Shown: piece by piece, positions 1 through 6,512 of the stretch
Numbering within the stretch: position 1 is the first letter of the stretch
How the letters are laid out: every line of letters begins with the position of its first letter
The notes under the pieces: model-generated
Database searches by the model: none
Seen by the model: the letters and a program-made list of their open reading frames with translations, nothing else
Told to the model about the DNA's origin: nothing
Position numbers and translations under genes: made by a program
Source of the DNA: Corynebacterium lubricantis DSM 45231
Lineage (GTDB): Bacteria > Actinomycetota > Actinomycetes > Mycobacteriales > Mycobacteriaceae
Reading direction: 5' to 3'
Length of the DNA: 36,931 nucleotides
Assembly: GCF_000379425.1 (NCBI RefSeq)
Contig: NZ_KB902192.1
Coordinates: forward strand, 1-36,931

Positions 1-160
1 AACAACCATCCCAAAGGACAGCAACTATGCGGCAGGGAAACAACCAAGCACACAAACCAACACACAAACAAAAGTACATTGGCACACTATCGAGTTCTCA
101 CACAACACTTGCACCCAACACCATCCACACTCACCGAGTGTTTTCTGGCCTTCAGGGCCG
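1..160 (-). other. Probable rRNA operon leader (5' part)
   Basis: Read on the minus strand this gene-free stretch looks like the transcribed leader of an rRNA operon. It holds GAGAACTCGATAGTGTGCC (revcomp of about 78-96), similar to the GAGAACTCAA(C/T)AGTGTG element found in actinobacterial rRNA leaders and 16S-23S spacers. Upstream come small hairpins (GGCCCTGAAGGCC, ACACTCGGTGAGTGT). A good sigma-A promoter lies just upstream. The 16S gene would lie beyond position 1 and is not in the window, so the assignment is an inference from the leader and promoter only. Confidence 0.6.
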
Positions 161-167
161 GATTTCA

Positions 168-196
168 ATCTTACATCTTCGTTAATTTGAAGTCAA
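168..196 (-). promoter_or_regulatory. Strong sigma-A type promoter (probable rrn P)
   Basis: On the minus strand there is a -35 TTGACT (196-191), a 17-nt AT-rich spacer and a -10 TAAGAT (173-168). It fires leftwards into the rRNA-like leader. A second TTGACA at 340-335 could belong to an additional upstream promoter, as multi-promoter rrn leaders are common, but its -10 is poor. The rest of 197-461 shows no coding signal. Confidence 0.6.
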
Positions 197-461
197 TTTG
201 ATTGAAACTCCCTGTCGCTCGTTCCGCTCTGCAGCGTTCCTTGCGACTTGAAGAACTATATCCATAAACAGAAACACTACACAAATCGCCTGGTTAAAGC
301 CTAGTTTTAAGCTAACTAATCAGCACGCATTTCATGTCAAGGCTTTCTGAAGACATTTTTTCCAATCAGAACTGAGGATCCGCGTAACCACTATTCAGTT
401 CATAAGAAATTTACTTCCAAACATCGGGTTGTAGCGCAATTTAGCCGTCACAGTGACGTTA

Positions 462-851
462 TTACTTATACATTCCCCTACTTTCGGCAACTCTATCGAC
501 CAGCTCGTGCAATTCGTCCCTGGCGAAATTCAACCTGACCGCCTCGTCGATAAGCGGTGCGAGATAGTCTCCCGGAAATCCACGCCTACGATTCTCAAGA
601 ATGCGTTCCTTCGCATTCTCCGCAACAAACGTGCCTACCCCTCTTCTGTTTTCGAGAATGCCTTCATCCCGTAAGAGTGCGATCCCTTTTCGGGCAGTTG
701 CGGGATTGATTTCGTGAAAGTGAGCCAAATCATTTGTCGATGCGACTCTGTCTCCGGGCCCATATTCCCCGTCAACAATGGCATCGGAAATCAGGGTAGC
801 TATCTGCCGGAAAAGGGGCTCTGCTTCGTTATCCACAAATCGGGCTTTCAT
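462..851 (-). CDS. GntR family regulator, YtrA-like
   Basis: A 129-aa DNA-binding repressor of the short GntR type. The N-terminal winged helix-turn-helix covers about residues 10-75, with the typical PLFRQIATLISDAI start, GDRVASTNDLA and the NPATARKGIALLRDEGIL recognition helix. The C-terminal helical tail of about 50 residues is far shorter than the FadR/HutC effector domains, which places it in the YtrA subfamily. Such regulators usually sit in an operon with ABC transporter genes they control. Here none follows: downstream is only the rRNA leader. The ATG at 851 has no strong ribosome binding site. Inverted repeats in the upstream gap may be its operator. The ligand is unknown. Confidence 0.85.
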   Translation of the reverse strand: MKARFVDNEAEPLFRQIATLISDAIVDGEYGPGDRVASTNDLAHFHEINPATARKGIALLRDEGILENRRGVGTFVAENAKERILENRRRGFPGDYLAPLIDEAVRLNFARDELHELVDRVAESRGMYK

Positions 852-875
852 CTTAGTCGGTTAGTTAGTGTTGCA

Positions 876-941
876 ACTTACCGTATAAGTAAGGGAACCA
901 AATCGCAATCATTTTCGTTGACTACTATGGAATACTCATAG
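876..941. promoter_or_regulatory. Two inverted repeats between GntR and NYN genes
   Basis: ACTTA-N5-TAAGT (876-890) and ACTATG-N6-CATAGT (924-941) lie in the 186-bp divergent gap. They are candidates for GntR autoregulation, because YtrA-type repressors bind short palindromes at their own promoter. There is no functional evidence beyond symmetry and position. Confidence 0.35.
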
Positions 942-1037
942 TTTTGCCGTTCGCTATCGACTTAATCGGACAACGTCAGGCAGACTAGGGGGGCAATGAA
1001 AATTAGTTAGAACGAAAAGATTCGGAATTTAGGAGCC

Positions 1038-1625
1038 ATGCTTGAACGCACATTGGTCTTTGTTGACACGTCTTACCTGCTCGCGAGCTTTTACAACTCG
1101 TGGGATACAGGCGCGAGATCACAATTAGAAATAGATCTTCCCGAGGTAGTCAACAGCCTCGGGGACATGATTACCCAACAACTCAACCAACCTATTCATA
1201 GACAATATTGGTACGACGGAATCCCTGATTCAGGGCCGCATCGTTATCAACGTGCGCTGCGCACCTGTAATGGTGTGCAATTACGCACTGGTCAATTAAT
1301 CGAATGGGGTGAACGTCGCACGCAGAAAGGTGTTGATACACGGTTAGTAACCGACATCGTTGTCAATGCCCTGCGCGGTCAGTTCACTGACTTCGTGCTG
1401 GTTTCCGGAGATGCGGACATGATTCCCGGTGTGGAAGAGGCGACGAACGCTGGCGTTCGTGTGCACCTCTACGGCTTCGGCTGGGATTCGATGTCGTCGG
1501 CATTGCGCCATGTGTGTGATTCCACGACGATTTTGGATCCGCGCGAGGATTTCTGTGATGCCATGCAGCTTCGTGTTCTGGAAGGTCCCCTTCCCCCCAA
1601 CTATTCGGGAGCGGCCAATTGGTGA
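1038..1625 (+). CDS. NYN domain (PIN-like RNase) protein, N-terminal part
   Basis: This 195-aa frame has a NYN/PIN-like nuclease fold. FVDTSYLL carries the first metal-binding Asp (residue 10), VDTRLVTDIV a second acidic site, and VLVSGDADMIPGVEEA the third, followed by the GVRVHLYG strand. NYN proteins are predicted Mg2+-dependent ribonucleases. An AGGAG ribosome binding site lies 4 nt before the ATG. The frame ends abruptly 27 bp after a C6 tract (1593-1598), while an open frame one base over continues with a plausible linker and C-terminal domain. This part is therefore probably the front of a single protein of about 450 aa. The nuclease domain itself is intact. The RNA target is unknown. 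Confidence 0.75.
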   Translation: MLERTLVFVDTSYLLASFYNSWDTGARSQLEIDLPEVVNSLGDMITQQLNQPIHRQYWYDGIPDSGPHRYQRALRTCNGVQLRTGQLIEWGERRTQKGVDTRLVTDIVVNALRGQFTDFVLVSGDADMIPGVEEATNAGVRVHLYGFGWDSMSSALRHVCDSTTILDPREDFCDAMQLRVLEGPLPPNYSGAANW

Positions 1626-2391
1626 TGCTGAACCGATTGAGCAGTTTGACGGGATGACTGCGGTTCCTGATCCTCAGCGTCACAAGGACTCAACGACCAC
1701 GGATGCGGATCATCCAGCGGAAGCTCCTGCAAAGGTAGAGATTGGCATTGGGGAAGCTTTTCCAGAGCGCAAACCGGCAAAATCCAAACCGTCTGAATCC
1801 GAGAACGAGCAGCATCAAAACGGTCAGGTCACTACCGACAATGCTGAATCCGCTCCTGAGCCGGCTCCCCCAGTGTCGCATGAAGCCGACGAGCCTAGCG
1901 AAGTCGAAACGGAACTGGTCAATTCCCAGTTTCTTCCTTCGTCCACCAAGCAGGCCTCGCCCCAGCCTTCCCAGCTAGGCGAGCCAACCGACTCTACAGG
2001 CGTGGAAAAGGACACAGATTCATCTGGGTCCGGCGATGCTATACCGAAGCCAACGCCGAAGCCGTCCATGATGGCACCCCGGAGGAAGCTGCGGTCTCGC
2101 TACCTTCCACTACCGGAGGAAGTTTGGTCTTCAGCCGGCTTCCAGACCCCGTTTGATGTGGGCCAGCAGTATGCCACGTGGTGGTATGAAAACGTCGCTT
2201 CGGGTGAGCAGCGGGATAAGGCGCACACTCTTTCAGGAGGTGGCTTACCTGCTGAAATTGACCGCCCTTTGCTCCAGTTTGCGTGCGAGACCCTGCATGA
2301 ATACACGCTTAGTGAAAACCAACGCGTCAACTTGCGCGATGGATTTCACTCGGGCATTCGTGGTGTTTTAATCAACTTCCACAAGGAGTAG
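1597..2391 (+). pseudogene. C-terminal part of the NYN protein, out of frame
   Basis: This open frame (about 264 codons after the C6 tract) continues the NYN gene in another frame. It encodes a Pro/Ser/Glu-rich disordered linker of about 150 residues. A compact domain of about 100 residues follows, rich in aromatic residues (RSRYLPLPEEVW, QYATWWYEN, LSGGGLPAEIDRPLLQFAC), which I cannot assign to a named fold. Removing one C at 1593-1598 joins both parts. An internal ATG at 1654 could start a separate protein but has no convincing ribosome binding site. Alternatives are a sequencing error in the homopolymer, a real inactivation, or slippage. Confidence 0.6.
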
Positions 2392-2409
2392 GCCACCCGA
2401 GCCAAGACA

Positions 2410-2457
2410 AAAATGCCCCTGAACACGATCGTGAATGATCCTGTTCAGGGGCATTTT
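2410..2457. terminator. Bidirectional hairpin terminator
   Basis: A perfect 16-bp stem (2410-2425 with 2442-2457) with an A-run on the left and a T-run on the right works on both strands. It sits between the convergent NYN and PspA genes and probably ends both. Confidence 0.85.
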
Positions 2458-2485
2458 CCAACTCAGCGGGGTGAATGCACGCGCC

Positions 2486-3370
2486 CTATTTCTGTTCGGT
2501 CTCGCCCTCGGAATCGTGAGAAGCGTCGCCGGAGGTGTCCTCAGCCAAGTAAGCCTCCGCCTCGTCAATATCCGAATCATGCTCCGAAGCCTGAGAAGAG
2601 TCTGCTGCATCGCTCTCTGCTGCTCCAGACCCTGCCGTGAGCTGCTCCGGCGAACGCATCGAAGCACGAATCTCGTCAAGCTTTGCGGAAGCCTTCATAT
2701 CGGTGCCAGCAGAAGAGATCTCCGACATGCGATCGTTGACCGTGTTGCCCAGGAGCTCCTGTTGGCCAAGCGCATCTGCGTAGCGTCGCTCGATCTTGTC
2801 GCGGACGCCATCGAGGGTAGGAACGGAATCATCGGTATTGAACTGACCGATGGTGTCCATTGCCTCGGTAGTCTTCTCCTGCATCGCAGCCTGATCCGCT
2901 TGAGCCATCAGCTTGTCCACTTCAGCCAACTGGCCCTTCAGACGAGTCTCCGACTCCTGCTGTTGTTTCTGCGCCTGTGCCGCGGCTTGGTCAGCCTGCT
3001 GGTACATGTTCTTGGTGTTTTCCAACTCTTGCTCAACAGCTACCAACTGGGAAGCGAAGATCTCTGCGGTGTTGCTGAATTGCTGTGCTTTTTCGCTGTC
3101 ACCTTCACCAGCGGCCTTGTCCGCAGCCATCAGGGCAGTGCGTGCCTTCTGCTGGTAGTCTTCCTGAGATTTCTGCAGGCGGTTCATCTGCATTTCAAGC
3201 TGCTTCTTATTGCCAATAATGCTTGCCGCTTGCTCGGTGATTTGCTGATGCTGCTTCTTGGCAGCCGCTACTGCCTGCTGAATCTGAACTTTGGGATCGG
3301 CGTTCTCGTCGATCTTCTGATCAAACGAAGCCATCAAGTATTTCCAACCCTTGCTAAACGGATTTGCCAC
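2486..3370 (-). CDS. PspA/IM30 family membrane stress protein
   Basis: A 294-aa protein of the PspA/IM30/Vipp1 family. These proteins assemble into ESCRT-III-like oligomers on the inner face of stressed membranes. The sequence is almost entirely long coiled coil: the N-terminal ANPFSKGWKYLMASFDQKIDE segment, then Gln/Ala/Glu-rich helices to about residue 210. A long acidic tail follows (DSSQASEHDSDIDEAEAYLAEDTSGDASHD). GTG at 3370 is chosen because AAGGAG lies 7 nt upstream; it gives the family-typical N-terminus. The frame extends 10 codons further upstream but without a ribosome binding site. No PspB/PspC partners are nearby, in line with actinobacteria. Confidence 0.85.
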   Translation of the reverse strand: MANPFSKGWKYLMASFDQKIDENADPKVQIQQAVAAAKKQHQQITEQAASIIGNKKQLEMQMNRLQKSQEDYQQKARTALMAADKAAGEGDSEKAQQFSNTAEIFASQLVAVEQELENTKNMYQQADQAAAQAQKQQQESETRLKGQLAEVDKLMAQADQAAMQEKTTEAMDTIGQFNTDDSVPTLDGVRDKIERRYADALGQQELLGNTVNDRMSEISSAGTDMKASAKLDEIRASMRSPEQLTAGSGAAESDAADSSQASEHDSDIDEAEAYLAEDTSGDASHDSEGETEQK

Positions 3371-3505
3371 TGGAGTGCTCCTTGTTATTGGTATCGGCAA
3401 CGATCTATTTAAGTCCTCCCCAGTTTACGTTCGGATTTGCGACTTTGCTGTCGACCTGATTCGAACCCGACTCGGTCAATTGGAGATTCACCCAGAGCGC
3501 ACAAA

Positions 3506-3528
3506 ACCCACCCCGATTTGGGGTGGGT
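3506..3528 (-). terminator. Terminator of the thioredoxin gene
   Basis: An 8-bp G/C stem (3507-3514 with 3520-3527), loop GATTT, is followed on the minus strand by GGGTTTTGTG. It lies 25 bp beyond the thioredoxin stop, separating it from the PspA gene. Confidence 0.75.
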
Positions 3529-3552
3529 AAAGGTGGGAACAAAGGCTAGCGT

Positions 3553-3939
3553 TTAGCCCTCTTGGTTTTGGTCATTCTGCTGGTTCTGCTCGGCAACCTG
3601 GCGACGAACGTCATCCATGTCCAACGCCTTCACCTGCTCGATCAGGCTGTTAAACGCTGCCGGAGGCAGTGCTCCAGCTTCACGGTAAACAAGAATTCCG
3701 TCGCGGAAAGCCATCAGCGTTGGGATTGCCTGAACCTGAAGAGCGGCAGCAAGCTGCTGGTTTGCTTCGGTATCAACCTTCGCGAAAGTGATGTCTTCGT
3801 TTTCTTCAGATGCCTTTTTGTAGGTTGGCGCGAACTGCTTACAAGGGCCACACCAGTCAGCCCAAAGGTCGACGAAAACAATGCCGTCCTTGGTCACGGT
3901 CTGCTCAAAAGTGTCTTCGGTTACATCGATAGTAGCCAT
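3553..3939 (-). CDS. trxA: Thioredoxin
   Basis: A 128-aa cytoplasmic thioredoxin that reduces protein disulfides using electrons from thioredoxin reductase, which is not in this window. The redox site WCGPCK has cysteines at residues 30 and 33. The cis-proline motif AIPTLM is present, as are FVDLWADW and the ITFAKVDTEAN strand. The family is about 105 aa; the extra 20 or so residues form a Gln/Asn-rich tail (RRQVAEQNQQNDQNQEG). ATG 3939 with GGGAGA upstream is used; the longer open frame would add an unrelated extension. It is divergent from the HMA-like gene at 4042. Confidence 0.9.
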   Translation of the reverse strand: MATIDVTEDTFEQTVTKDGIVFVDLWADWCGPCKQFAPTYKKASEENEDITFAKVDTEANQQLAAALQVQAIPTLMAFRDGILVYREAGALPPAAFNSLIEQVKALDMDDVRRQVAEQNQQNDQNQEG

Positions 3940-3984
3940 GTATTCTCCCTGTTTTTTCGGATCTTTTGTAAGGTTCCCTTGTAT

Positions 3985-4004
3985 GCCCCAACGATACATG
4001 GGGC
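3985..4004. promoter_or_regulatory. GCCCCA-N8-TGGGGC inverted repeat
   Basis: A 6-bp inverted repeat with an 8-bp centre lies in the 102-bp divergent gap between trxA and the HMA-like gene. It resembles the C/G halves of metal-sensor operators but lacks the TAC...GTA ends seen at the copZ and copA sites. It could control either gene. Confidence 0.3.
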
Positions 4005-4041
4005 CGGGATATTCCCGCAGCAGCGTAAAGGAGTAAATGCA

Positions 4042-4245
4042 ATGACAAAGAATTACACAGTGAACGGCCTCAATAGCCAGGAAGATGCAGACACGCTGGT
4101 TGCGGAAATCAATGAAGTACCGGGTACCCAAGGCGCCGAGATTGATCTAGTAACCGGGCGCGTGTCCGTCTCAGGAGAGGGATTCGCCGATGATCAGATC
4201 CTAGATGCTGTTGAGTCAGCAGGGTTTTCGCTTCTCGTCGAATAG
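4042..4245 (+). CDS. HMA-fold protein lacking the CxxC metal site
   Basis: A 67-aa protein clearly paralogous to CopZ at 6205: both begin NYTV(E/N)G and share the same pattern through the end (VTGR/VSVSGEGFADDQILDAVESAGF). The metal loop GMTCGHC is replaced here by GLNSQED, so both copper-binding cysteines are gone (Ser and Asp in their place). It therefore should not bind Cu(I) in the usual way. The ATG at 4042 has AAAGGAG 8 nt upstream; an ATG at 4037 hits a stop at once. The frame is intact, arguing against simple decay. Its role is unknown; it could modulate CopA or CopZ by docking without metal. Confidence 0.75.
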   Translation: MTKNYTVNGLNSQEDADTLVAEINEVPGTQGAEIDLVTGRVSVSGEGFADDQILDAVESAGFSLLVE

Positions 4246-4293
4246 CGAAAGAGAGCGTAGCGGTGCCCGTGCGTACTGACGTAGCCTTATGTC

Positions 4294-5319
4294 ATGTCCA
4301 CAACAGAACAGAACCCGGAGCCCATCGATCTTAAGCCGCAGGCACCTACCTGTAGCGATGGGGCAAAAGTTGAAATTATTACAGCTCGAGAGGTTCCCCT
4401 TGGCGGACCCCGAGCAATGAACGTGCACCGCACCCTCCCGCAGCGACAGCGTTCGCTAATTGGAGCGTGGTGTTTCGCGGACCATTATGGGCCAGAAAAT
4501 GTTGCCGATACGGGTGGGATGGATGTTGCCCCACACCCGCATACTGGTCTGCAAACCGTCTCGTGGCTCTTCGAAGGCGAGATTACCCACCACGATTCCG
4601 GCAATAACCACGCTGTTGTCATTCCTGGCCAGGTCAATTTGATGACCGCTGGTGCCGGTATTTGCCACTCCGAAGTCTCCACCCAGTCAACCACGACGTT
4701 GCATGGCGTTCAGCTCTGGACGGTACTGCCAGATTCTGCACGACACGGAGAGCGCCGCTTCGACCACTATGAGCCTGAACTTTTGGCCCTCGACGGCGCA
4801 CAAGCACTCGTCTTTATGGGCACCTTGTTCGGCGAAACGTCCCCGATCTCGACGTTTACGCCACTCGTTGGCGCCGAAATCCGCCTCGACCCGGGCGCTA
4901 CACTACCGATTGCCGTCGATCCCGCCTTTGAGCATGGATTGCTTGTCGACGAGGGCGACGTCGATTTGGAAGGCGTCGTTGTTAAGCCCCGGGAGCTTGC
5001 TTATACCGGTGTGGGAGAAACCGAACTGCGCATTCGGAACAATGGCTCCACCCCGGCGCGACTGATCCTCATCGGTGGCGAGCCATTCACTGAAGACGTT
5101 GTGATGTGGTGGAACTTTATTGGCCGCACACACGAGGAAGTTGCCCAATACCGCGAAGAATGGGAAAACCACTCCGAGCGCTTCGGCGAAACACACGGGT
5201 ATATTGCCCATCATGCCGACGGCTTCGACAGGTTGCCGGCACCTCCCTTCCCCAAGACTCGATTGAAAGCACGTACGAATCCAGACCCGGTAGCCCGACC
5301 AGAGCAAAGGATTGACTAG
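4294..5319 (+). CDS. Pirin family protein
   Basis: A 341-aa cupin-fold protein of the pirin family. It has the signature N-terminal cupin with HPHTGLQTVSWLFEGEITHHDS, which carries the metal-binding His residues, and GQVNLMTAGAGICHSE further on. The C-terminal cupin is followed by the WWNFIGRT segment and a charged tail. Bacterial pirins bind Fe and some are quercetinases or act in redox signalling; the substrate here cannot be read from sequence. No ribosome binding site precedes the ATG, so translation may be leaderless. The next gene starts 3 nt after its stop, so they are co-transcribed. Confidence 0.88.
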   Translation: MSTTEQNPEPIDLKPQAPTCSDGAKVEIITAREVPLGGPRAMNVHRTLPQRQRSLIGAWCFADHYGPENVADTGGMDVAPHPHTGLQTVSWLFEGEITHHDSGNNHAVVIPGQVNLMTAGAGICHSEVSTQSTTTLHGVQLWTVLPDSARHGERRFDHYEPELLALDGAQALVFMGTLFGETSPISTFTPLVGAEIRLDPGATLPIAVDPAFEHGLLVDEGDVDLEGVVVKPRELAYTGVGETELRIRNNGSTPARLILIGGEPFTEDVVMWWNFIGRTHEEVAQYREEWENHSERFGETHGYIAHHADGFDRLPAPPFPKTRLKARTNPDPVARPEQRID

Positions 5320-5321
5320 CA

Positions 5322-5657
5322 ATGAGTGAAGTACGCAAGGCCAACAATCACTTCGAAATTATCGCTGACGACGGGAACGTCGCAGGTCGAATGGATTTCC
5401 TTGACAAAGCCAACGAGCGGATTATCTATCACACGGAGATTTCCGAGGAATATGGTGGCCAAGGACTGGCAGGTGCTATTGCCCGAGGAGGCCTCGAGGC
5501 AACGAAGGACGAAGGTCAATCTGTGGTTGCGGTCTGCCCATTCGTTCGCGGTTGGCTGGAAAAGCATCCCTCGGACGTCGAAGAGATGGGCGTTGAATGG
5601 CGCAAACCGCGCCCTGCTGATTTGCAGTGGCTGGATGAAGAACTAAAGGAGCAATAA
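5322..5657 (+). CDS. Small GNAT acetyltransferase, YjdJ type
   Basis: A 111-aa protein of the minimal GNAT class (Gcn5-related, YjdJ-like). It has the FEI-N5-VAGRMDF strand pair, the acetyl-CoA loop EEYGGQGLAGAI corresponding to the Q/RxxGxG/A motif, and VVAVCPFVRGWLEKHP, the conserved end of the family. It probably acetylates a small amine or protein; the substrate is unknown. The start is 3 nt after the pirin stop and its own stop is 5 nt before the next gene, making a tight three-gene operon. Confidence 0.85.
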   Translation: MSEVRKANNHFEIIADDGNVAGRMDFLDKANERIIYHTEISEEYGGQGLAGAIARGGLEATKDEGQSVVAVCPFVRGWLEKHPSDVEEMGVEWRKPRPADLQWLDEELKEQ

Positions 5658-5661
5658 AGCA

Positions 5662-6144
5662 ATGACCGAAATTCCTGCAGAAACGCAGCGCGTTCCAAAC
5701 TTGGGGAAGTTCTTTCCCGAGATCTTCAAGGGCCAAGGCCGGGTCGTGATGCAAATGCGCAAGGTCTACCCCGAGGTAGATCTCTCCGAAGCGCTAGTGG
5801 AGCTGGTCAGCACACGGGTCAGCCAAATTAACGGCTGCGCCGCCTGCCTTGATACCCACGCGCCTGCGGCCCGCAAGGCCGGGGTGTCTCAAACCAAACT
5901 GGATGTCCTTCCGGCGTGGCGCGAGCTGCCCAATGTATTCGATGAGCAGGAATACATGGCACTCGAGCTTGCTGAGGAGCTCACCATTTTGCCTCGCGGT
6001 AGCCGGCACACAGATGTTGTCCGCAAGGCCTGCACGGTTTTTGCAGAGGAGCAGGTAGCGGCCCTGGAATGGGCGATCATCTTGATCAACACATACAACC
6101 GAATCTCCATCGCCTCGGAGCATCAGCCACGGACACCACGTTGA
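5662..6144 (+). CDS. AhpD-like carboxymuconolactone decarboxylase family protein
   Basis: A 160-aa all-helical protein of the CMD/AhpD family. The redox motif CAACLDTH has Cys59, Cys62 and His66, as in alkyl hydroperoxidase D, followed by ARKAGVSQTKLD. The family reduces peroxides or partner peroxiredoxins through this CxxC. RBS AAGGAG (5647-5652) lies inside the GNAT gene end. It is the last gene of the pirin-GNAT operon. The -35 of the copZ promoter overlaps its stop codon, so copZ has its own promoter but can also receive read-through. Confidence 0.85.
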   Translation: MTEIPAETQRVPNLGKFFPEIFKGQGRVVMQMRKVYPEVDLSEALVELVSTRVSQINGCAACLDTHAPAARKAGVSQTKLDVLPAWRELPNVFDEQEYMALELAEELTILPRGSRHTDVVRKACTVFAEEQVAALEWAIILINTYNRISIASEHQPRTPR

Positions 6145-6169
6145 CATGTACCCCCCCGGGGTATATCGT
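6141..6169 (+). promoter_or_regulatory. copZ promoter with CsoR-type operator
   Basis: -35 TTGACA (6141-6146), a 17-nt spacer and a -10-like TATCGT (6164-6169). The spacer carries TACCCC-N3-GGGGTA (6149-6163), the typical pseudo-palindrome bound by the Cu(I)-sensing repressor CsoR. The operator lies between the promoter boxes, so a bound repressor would block RNA polymerase. No csoR gene is seen in the window. Confidence 0.75.
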
Positions 6170-6204
6170 GGGCGATGTCAACACCCAACAGAGAGGACAT
6201 CACC

Positions 6205-6405
6205 ATGGCAGTTAAGAACTACACCGTTGAAGGAATGACCTGCGGCCACTGCGAGGCTAGCGTCAAGGAAGAGATCTCCGAGATCACAGGCGTTACCGCA
6301 GTAACCGCAGATCACAACACCGGCGCCGTCGAGGTGACCGGCGAGGACTTTACCGACGAGCAGGTCACTGCAGCCGTTGCCGAGGCGGGCTACGCGGTTA
6401 AGTAG
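6205..6405 (+). CDS. copZ: Copper chaperone CopZ
   Basis: A 66-aa single HMA-domain protein that binds Cu(I) in the cytoplasm and passes it to CopA. The motif GMTCGHC has Cys13 and Cys16. βαββαβ spacing fits the family, and the length matches that of CopZ. ATG 6205 follows AGAGAGGA; the upstream ATG at 6175 in the same frame adds 10 residues not seen in the family. It is followed by a strong terminator and then by copA with a matching operator. Confidence 0.9.
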   Translation: MAVKNYTVEGMTCGHCEASVKEEISEITGVTAVTADHNTGAVEVTGEDFTDEQVTAAVAEAGYAVK

Positions 6406-6424
6406 CGTCGCAGACCCCCACTTT

Positions 6425-6450
6425 CCCGGAGGATCACCTCCGGGTTTTTT
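6425..6450 (+). terminator. copZ terminator
   Basis: A perfect 8-bp stem (6425-6432 with 6437-6444), loop ATCA and six T residues. It separates copZ from copA, so the two are transcribed from separate promoters. Confidence 0.9.
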
Positions 6451-6455
6451 CATGC

Positions 6456-6484
6456 TTGATTAATACCCCTAGGGGGTATAAACT
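6456..6484 (+). promoter_or_regulatory. copA promoter with CsoR-type operator
   Basis: -35 TTGATT (6456-6461), 17-nt spacer, -10 TAAACT (6479-6484). The spacer contains ATACCCC-N3-GGGGTAT (6463-6479), a near twin of the copZ operator in the same position relative to the boxes. The same copper sensor should control both. Confidence 0.8.
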
Positions 6485-6512
6485 TGGATGTGGAATCTTG
6501 AAAGGAACCCAG

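Noticed and set aside
3440..3500. tRNA-like GATTCGAACCC on the plus strand
   Set aside because: No acceptor or T-stem can be formed around it and no D-arm is present.
6175..6204. ATG 6175 as the copZ start
   Set aside because: It adds 10 residues outside the HMA fold and skips the ribosome binding site for ATG 6205.
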